Source: Moanibacter sp965226025 (GTDB taxonomy: Bacteria > Verrucomicrobiota > Verrucomicrobiia > Opitutales > UBA2987). Taken from it: a DNA stretch of 64,000 nt. The DNA lies in NCBI GenBank assembly GCA_965226025.1, contig CBDDCD010000001.1:620001-684000 (forward strand). Reading direction: 5' to 3'. The notes below the pieces were generated by a model, which was not told the DNA's origin, did no database searches, and saw only the letters and a program-made list of their open reading frames with translations. Shown piece by piece: positions 59,074-64,000 of the stretch. How positions within the stretch are numbered: position 1 is the first letter of the stretch; every line of letters starts with the position of its first letter. Position numbers and translations under genes: made by a program.

Positions 59074-60393
59074 TCAGAATGCCCGACCCCAGTGTTTTGT
59101 GAAGGGATAATAGATAAAGAGAGCTCTGCCGACGACCTCGGTATCAGGAACGAAACCCCAGATTCTGCTATCGGAGCTTTCATCAGAGTTGTCTCCCATG
59201 GCATAGAAGCTCTTCGGAGGCACGGTGTCGGTATTTCCCTTTCCAAGGCGCTGTCGATGGGTGTAACCTTGGTAATCCCCGACCTTTTCCGAATTCCATT
59301 GAAAGGGATCAGCGCCCTCGATCGGTTTGCCGTTGCGGTAGAGGGTCGAGTCGCGAATGGCGAGGGAATCACCACCTTTCCCGACGAGCCGTTTGATATA
59401 GTACTTGTCGGTGGGGACTCCGAGATTCTGCTTAGTGATTCCCTCAACGTTGCGGGTACGGAAGACAAAGGGATCGCCGATTTCAGGAGACACGAAATGA
59501 AAGGAGACGCGATCGACGAAAAGGGCGTCTCCAGTCAGGATATCAAACGAGAGAATGGTGTCTCCCTTTCGAAAGGTCTGTCCCGTCTTGAGCAGAATCT
59601 GATCTTTTCTTCTGACGACTTTACCCTCCTGGACTCTTGATTTGAGCCATCTCTCGAATTCATAGAGCCGGGTCGTCTCCGGCGACTCCGGGAAGAAGCG
59701 CTCCCGAAGAACCTTGTCGAAATTGAAGTCGAGAGGCACCTTAACGCTGGCCGTCTTGTCCCCGATGTAGAGGGTTGCCTTTTTCAACGTAGTTTTCAGG
59801 AGGAACCACTTTCGACCGGGTGTCCTTTCGGTCGGAAACAGAGTCTTGATGGCATTATTCTTTGAGACGGAAAAAATCGGAACGAGCACTTCCCCGTCCG
59901 CTGGGGCTACGAGCTCCCTGCGGGATGCCCCGAAAGCAATGGTCCGAAAAACACGGTGCAGCAGAATAGGCTCCTCCCCTTCGGCAAAGATCGCGTAGGT
60001 GAGGCCATTGTAGGAGGGATACATCGAATTCGTCGGTATCTTGAAGGGTTGGAAAAAGAAGGTGCGAATACCAATCGCCAGGATCGCGGCGACGAGGAGC
60101 ATCTCAACGTTTTCGGCCCAACTGGTTCGCGGATAGAGACAACCGCCCGATCGCCGCAAATGCTTCTCCAACCCCTGGACAGCCGGCTCAATCTTCTCGA
60201 CTGACTTCGAACTTATAGCCTCCTGCAGGTTACCTACTTCACTGCGCAGGTTGTCGACTTCACCGGTAGTCATTTGGTCTCGCCGGTAGTCATGGATCCT
60301 TTCGGCGAGCCGCAGCCAGTTCCCTGCCTCCTTGAAAAGGCTCCTTTCGTTGCGCCCTTTTTTAAACATGGCAGCCAGTTGGTTCAACTCCAA
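59074..60393 (-). CDS. lepB: Signal peptidase I
   Basis: Inner-membrane Ser/Lys protease that removes signal peptides. VEMLLVAAILAIGIRTFFFQ is the membrane segment, FKIPTNSMYPSYNG box B with the catalytic Ser, DKYYIKRLVGKGGDSLAIRD box D with the catalytic Lys, and YAMGDNSDESSDSRIWGFVP box E. 439 residues, longer than usual because of an N-terminal coiled-coil-like part (1-100) and an insert of about 120 residues between boxes B and D. It starts 9 bases after the lepA stop: the classic lepA-lepB operon. Confidence 0.94.
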   Translation of the reverse strand: MELNQLAAMFKKGRNERSLFKEAGNWLRLAERIHDYRRDQMTTGEVDNLRSEVGNLQEAISSKSVEKIEPAVQGLEKHLRRSGGCLYPRTSWAENVEMLLVAAILAIGIRTFFFQPFKIPTNSMYPSYNGLTYAIFAEGEEPILLHRVFRTIAFGASRRELVAPADGEVLVPIFSVSKNNAIKTLFPTERTPGRKWFLLKTTLKKATLYIGDKTASVKVPLDFNFDKVLRERFFPESPETTRLYEFERWLKSRVQEGKVVRRKDQILLKTGQTFRKGDTILSFDILTGDALFVDRVSFHFVSPEIGDPFVFRTRNVEGITKQNLGVPTDKYYIKRLVGKGGDSLAIRDSTLYRNGKPIEGADPFQWNSEKVGDYQGYTHRQRLGKGNTDTVPPKSFYAMGDNSDESSDSRIWGFVPDTEVVGRALFIYYPFTKHWGRAF

Positions 60394-60402
60394 CCATCTT
60401 GG

Positions 60403-62199
60403 TCAGGTTTTCAGGACACTCATAAAAGCCTCCTGGGGAATAGCCACGTCGCCGATCTGTTTCATTTTCTTTTTCCCTTCTTTCTGACGTTCAAGGAGCT
60501 TTCGTTTTCTGGTTATGTCGCCCCCGTAACACTTCGCGGTTACATCCTTCCGCAAGGCGCCGAGCGTCTCCCTGGCAACCACATTGCCGCCGATGGCGGC
60601 CTGGATCGCCACTTTGAAAAGCTGGCGAGGCAAGATCTCTTTGAGTTTTTCACAAATGACTCGACCCTTTTCGTCCGCATTCTTGCGATGGGCTATTGAG
60701 GAGAATGCATCCACAGCATCACCGTTAACCAGAATATCCAACCTCACTAGATCCGCCCTGCGATATCCCGCATGTTCATAATCCATCGATCCATAACCAC
60801 GGGTCATGCTTTTGAGGCGATCGTTGAAGTCGATCAGAATCTCATTAAGGGGAAGCGTGGCATGGAGAATGACGCGCGATGAGTCTACCGTTTCGGTTTG
60901 GTCGCAAGTTCCTCGTTTTTCGAGAATCAGATTCAAAATGTCGCCAATACTATGGTTCGAGACATGAATCGAAACCCGTACGACCGGCTCCTTAATCTCC
61001 TCGATCAGTCCCGCATCCGGAAGGTTGACCGGGTTGTGCACTTCTATAACCTCCCCCTCGTGGGGCCTCACTTGAAGGACCACGCTGGGGTAAGTTGAGA
61101 TGATGTCGAGATCGTATTCGCGCCTGATCCGTTCCATTACGATTTCCATATGGAGCAGGCCGAGAAAGCCACAGCGAAAACCGAAGCCCAATGCCACCGA
61201 GGTTTCGGGCTGGAAGATGAAGGCTGCATCATTCAGGCGGAGCTTACCTACACTCGTCTTCAGTTTCCCGAAATCCGTGGTATCAATGGGATAGATTCCA
61301 CTGAAAACCATAGGACGCACCTCCTTGTAACCCGGAAGCATCTCCCGGGCAGGATTTGCCGATTCGGTTATCGTATCTCCTAGCTTCACCTCGGCCACAT
61401 CTTTGATGTTCGTCACCACATAGCCTACCCCTCCCGTTTCGAGAAATCCCGTAGAAACCATTCCAGGCCTAAAGGTGCCGACTTCCTTGATTTCCGCTTC
61501 ACGACTGAGATTCATCATCAGCACTCTGTCGCCGCGCTCGATGCGGCCGGAAAACACTCTCACGTAGCAAATCACCCCTTTGTAGGGATCGTAAACGCTG
61601 TCAAATATCAGAATTCTGGTGCGTTCGTGTTCCGCCCACCTCGGCTTGGGCACCCTCTCAATAATTGCCTCCAGTGTCTCCTGTGTCCCCTCCCCTCCTT
61701 TGGCGCTGACCTCCAGCACCTCCTCCGCGGGGATGGCAAGGACGTCCTCAAGTTGTTGGCGGGTCCCCTCGATATCCGCTCCTGGCAGATCGATCTTGTT
61801 GATTATCGGAATTACAGCCAACCCCTGGTTAATTGCCAGGCTCGCGTTAGCTACGGTCTGGGCTTCAATGCCTTGCGATGCGTCCACCAGAAGAAGCGCT
61901 CCTTCGCAGGCAGCCAAACTCCGGGAGACCTCATAGGAAAAGTCGACGTGACCCGGGGTATCGATCAAATTCAATAGATATTCCACACCCTCAGGAGATT
62001 GATGCAACATTGTTACCGGATGGCTCTTAATTGTGATTCCACGTTCCCGCTCGAGTTCCATTGAGTCGAGCAACTGGTCCTTCATCTCGCGCTCTTCGAC
62101 CGTGTTTGTCAGTTCGATGAGCCGATCCGATAGAGTCGTCTTCCCATGATCGATATGGGCAACAATACAGAAGTTCCGTATGTACTCTATAGAATGCAT
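60403..62199 (-). CDS. lepA: Elongation factor 4 (LepA)
   Basis: Ribosomal GTPase (back-translocase). IRNFCIVAHIDHGKTTLSDR LIE (G1), ERERGITIKSHPV (G2), LIDTPGHVDF (G3) and NKIDLPGAD (G4), with the LepA-specific C-terminal domain LKSMTRGYGSMDYEHAGYR and KRKLLERQKEGKKKMKQIGD VAIPQEAF. 598 residues from ATG 62197-62199; the frame extends 28 codons further but the family starts with this Ile-Arg-Asn-Phe. Confidence 0.97.
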   Translation of the reverse strand: MHSIEYIRNFCIVAHIDHGKTTLSDRLIELTNTVEEREMKDQLLDSMELERERGITIKSHPVTMLHQSPEGVEYLLNLIDTPGHVDFSYEVSRSLAACEGALLLVDASQGIEAQTVANASLAINQGLAVIPIINKIDLPGADIEGTRQQLEDVLAIPAEEVLEVSAKGGEGTQETLEAIIERVPKPRWAEHERTRILIFDSVYDPYKGVICYVRVFSGRIERGDRVLMMNLSREAEIKEVGTFRPGMVSTGFLETGGVGYVVTNIKDVAEVKLGDTITESANPAREMLPGYKEVRPMVFSGIYPIDTTDFGKLKTSVGKLRLNDAAFIFQPETSVALGFGFRCGFLGLLHMEIVMERIRREYDLDIISTYPSVVLQVRPHEGEVIEVHNPVNLPDAGLIEEIKEPVVRVSIHVSNHSIGDILNLILEKRGTCDQTETVDSSRVILHATLPLNEILIDFNDRLKSMTRGYGSMDYEHAGYRRADLVRLDILVNGDAVDAFSSIAHRKNADEKGRVICEKLKEILPRQLFKVAIQAAIGGNVVARETLGALRKDVTAKCYGGDITRKRKLLERQKEGKKKMKQIGDVAIPQEAFMSVLKT

Positions 62200-62319
62200 T
62201 TCAACTTCGAAACACTGCCAGCCGGCTCGTCGAGTTTCGATCGCGGATTTCGAGTGGCAGCGACGGCAGGCAACGCACCTCAACCTCTTTTCAGCCGGGT
62301 GCTCTTGGCGTCCTGCCTT

Positions 62320-63420
62320 CTAAAACCGTTTGAGCCGAGGAAAGTACTTCTCGTGCTCCTGTTCCGTCAAGTAATAGTAGCGGTAACCCTCGTAGGTCTT
62401 CGGCGCCGTCTCCCTTTCCCGAGGCCTGACGGAAGACGAGGGCGTGGCGGTCGACCGACTCGCGCTCGGCATCAAGGGCGCCGGTCGCAATTGCCTACCC
62501 GCAAGTGGAACCGAATATTCATCTTTGGTGCTAAAATAGGGTTTCTGCTGTGCCGAGGATACTCCGTGACTGTCAAGTCTCATGCTCTTTCCCACATCCC
62601 GAGCCGCGTCCCCTCCGCTCCTCCTGAGTTCTCCCGGCCGGATCCGTTGGGAGCCGCCCCAAAGCGACTTGGTTTCAGATGCTGAAACCGAGTTCTCCTG
62701 CGACATTGCTTCGAGGAATGGATTCTGACTGGGGTCTCTCACGGTGTCCTGTGCGCGATCATCACCTTGTCGGAGGGCGTCGAGATTCTTCCGCAAATCG
62801 GCTACCGAATATCTCTCCTCCATTTCCTTAAGAGGATCCCTCTCCCCTTTAGACTCATTCGCGATACCTGGAGCATCAGGCAGAAGATCGCCGGCCGCCG
62901 AATCTTCCAAATCTCTCGCAAAGTCCTTTTCATTTTCGGCTTCCTGAAGCTCTGTGCGCTCCACTTCGGCCGCCTCTTCCAGAACGATGCGATCGATCAA
63001 TCGAGTCTCGCTGCCCGGATTCTGCAGACTAGCTTTCTCTTCCTCCGTCAATTTGCGCTCTCCTGAGACTTTCTCGTAACCCTCAAGTAGCCAGTTTTCT
63101 CCCTTCTTTCTCTTCTCTTCTTCCTTCTCCTTCTTCTCCCGATCCTCTTCTCTCTGCACCGTTCGCGGCATCATGATTGGAGCCTGTCCGGCTCCCTCGA
63201 AGAGGTCGTCGACCGCTGAATCCTCCGAAACTTCGTCCCTTTCCTCAGAGAGGTTCTTCAGTCGATCCAGCTCTTCTCTCGCCTCCTCCTTGAATTTCCT
63301 GCTCTTGTTCTCGGCCTTCTCTTCCGCCTCCAATAATCGGATACTTCCGAGAGTACTCACGACAACCAGAGCGATACCTACTCGCACAGATCGAAAGATT
63401 ACTTTCTTCTCAACCAACAT
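62320..63420 (-). CDS. Secreted highly charged protein of unknown function
   Basis: 366 residues. An N-terminal hydrophobic segment (SVRVGIALVVVSTLGSIRLL EAEE) looks like a signal peptide or anchor. The rest is dominated by Glu, Arg, Lys, Ser and Ala with no stable domain visible, and ends in YEGYRYYYLTEQEHEKYFPR LKRF, the only part that looks folded or conserved. Located between lepA and pilT; the role is unknown, possibly structural in the periplasm. Confidence 0.65.
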   Translation of the reverse strand: MLVEKKVIFRSVRVGIALVVVSTLGSIRLLEAEEKAENKSRKFKEEAREELDRLKNLSEERDEVSEDSAVDDLFEGAGQAPIMMPRTVQREEDREKKEKEEEKRKKGENWLLEGYEKVSGERKLTEEEKASLQNPGSETRLIDRIVLEEAAEVERTELQEAENEKDFARDLEDSAAGDLLPDAPGIANESKGERDPLKEMEERYSVADLRKNLDALRQGDDRAQDTVRDPSQNPFLEAMSQENSVSASETKSLWGGSQRIRPGELRRSGGDAARDVGKSMRLDSHGVSSAQQKPYFSTKDEYSVPLAGRQLRPAPLMPSASRSTATPSSSVRPRERETAPKTYEGYRYYYLTEQEHEKYFPRLKRF

Positions 63421-63443
63421 TCTCTACCCTCTTTGGATTCTGA

Positions 63444-64000
63444 TCAATTTACGATTCCACCGGTGCTGAGAAAGATCCCCTTCAGGTTCATCTCCAGAGC
63501 CTTGGCGTTGGGAGAGAAGGCGAGCCCATCCTGCTTCGATATCAATCCGCCCTTGATCAGACGGTAGAGATCAGCATTGAAGGACTTCGAGCCGGACTCC
63601 TTGCCCGATTCAATAACCGCTGGAATCTTGGAGAAGTCTCCTTCCTCGATTACGGATCGCGCCAGCGAATCCACCACAAACAACTCCACAGAAGGCACTC
63701 GACCTCCACCTTCAATGGAAGGTATCAAGCGCTGGCTGATGGTGGCGCGGAGCGCGCCCGCTATCTGGCGACACATTCCGTGCTGCTGCTCCGGAGGGAA
63801 AAATTCAAAGAGACGTTGAACCGCTTGCTGCGCATTCGATGAGTGGATCGTACCGAAGACGAGGTGCCCGGTCTCGGCCGCCGAGAGGGCCGTTTCGAAA
63901 GTTTCCCGGTCGCGCATCTCACCGATAAGAATAATGTCGGGATCCTGCCTCAGGACGGCCTTCATCCCCATTTGAAAGGTTGGAGCGTCGATTCCAATTT
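63444..64000 (-). CDS. pilT: Twitching-motility ATPase PilT, C-terminal part (cut by window edge)
   Basis: Hexameric ATPase that retracts type IV pili. The frame is open to base 64000, reading IGIDAPTFQMGMKAVLRQDP DIILIGEMRDRETFETALSA AETGHLVFGTIHSSNAQQAV. RQDPDIILIGEMRD is Walker B with the Asp box, GHLVFGTIHSSN the His box. IAGALRATISQRLIPSIEGG GR is the PilT arm typical of retraction ATPases rather than PilB. The normal AIRNLIRE motif of PilT is altered here to LYRLIKGGLIS, so a PilU-like paralogue is possible. Confidence 0.9.
   Translation of the reverse strand, partial: IGIDAPTFQMGMKAVLRQDPDIILIGEMRDRETFETALSAAETGHLVFGTIHSSNAQQAVQRLFEFFPPEQQHGMCRQIAGALRATISQRLIPSIEGGGRVPSVELFVVDSLARSVIEEGDFSKIPAVIESGKESGSKSFNADLYRLIKGGLISKQDGLAFSPNAKALEMNLKGIFLSTGGIVN

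Noticed and set aside
1..64000. CRISPR arrays, tRNA and rRNA genes
   Set aside because: No regularly spaced repeats with unique spacers and no cloverleaf or rRNA sequence were found on either strand by eye.

Overview
The window is a bacterial chromosome segment of medium GC with Gram-negative housekeeping genes (lpxK, lepA-lepB, sppA, pilT, rplU-rpmA, pgi, ilvD, scpB, a fused chorismate mutase/prephenate dehydratase). The large signal peptidase I, the extended adenylate-kinase-like protein, an OleA/OleB pair and many secreted coiled-coil proteins suggest the Verrucomicrobiota/Opitutia neighbourhood. That assignment is inference; no rRNA or tRNA gene was seen.

Layout. 1-17 kb: core genes (topB end, lpxK, a nucleotide kinase, an adenosine-deaminase-like gene, a pseudouridine synthase, ppx/gppA, rsmI, pgi, ilvD, scpB, pheA). 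15.8-20.8 kb: surface-polysaccharide type genes (a methyltransferase and two multi-pass membrane proteins, both frameshifted). 20.8-31.5 kb: metabolic genes and the L21-L27 operon. 31.5-43.1 kb: accessory region. 43-51.5 kb: an M14-like protein, sppA, sufT and a Xer recombinase. 51.6-57 kb: a lipid/hydrocarbon cluster (desaturase-like, fabZ, fabI, oleA, oleB). 57-64 kb: malQ, lepB, lepA, a secreted charged protein and the end of pilT.

The most interesting feature is hidden between the accessory genes. At 31.5-34.0 kb and 38.2-43.0 kb small genes are separated by 42-63 bp imperfect palindromes that behave as integron attC sites, all in one orientation. In seven cassettes the core that precedes the gene (GTTNNNN) is the reverse complement of the core that opens the site after it, which is the signature of cassettes formed by integron integrase. 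No integron integrase lies in the window, so this is an integrase-less cassette cluster (CALIN) or part of a larger integron. Cargo includes two toxin-antitoxin pairs, an HTH regulator with a membrane protein carried backwards, an APH-type kinase, an Ntn hydrolase and unknown proteins. A 1.8 kb IS with a TAGTTA duplication has split the first attC inside its core.

The intergenic DNA is also full of small repeats: (a) 67-100 bp elements with TA-flanked ends GGAATCTGTC/GACAGATTCC whose terminal TA plus G forms the TAG stop codon of six genes; (b) two 195 bp nested palindromes whose arms differ between copies but pair within each copy; (c) long perfect hairpins; (d) 12 bp units (consensus GACAAGGTTCGN) arranged as inverted ends of 120-135 bp elements. 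Several genes carry apparent single-base deletions, which may be assembly errors.
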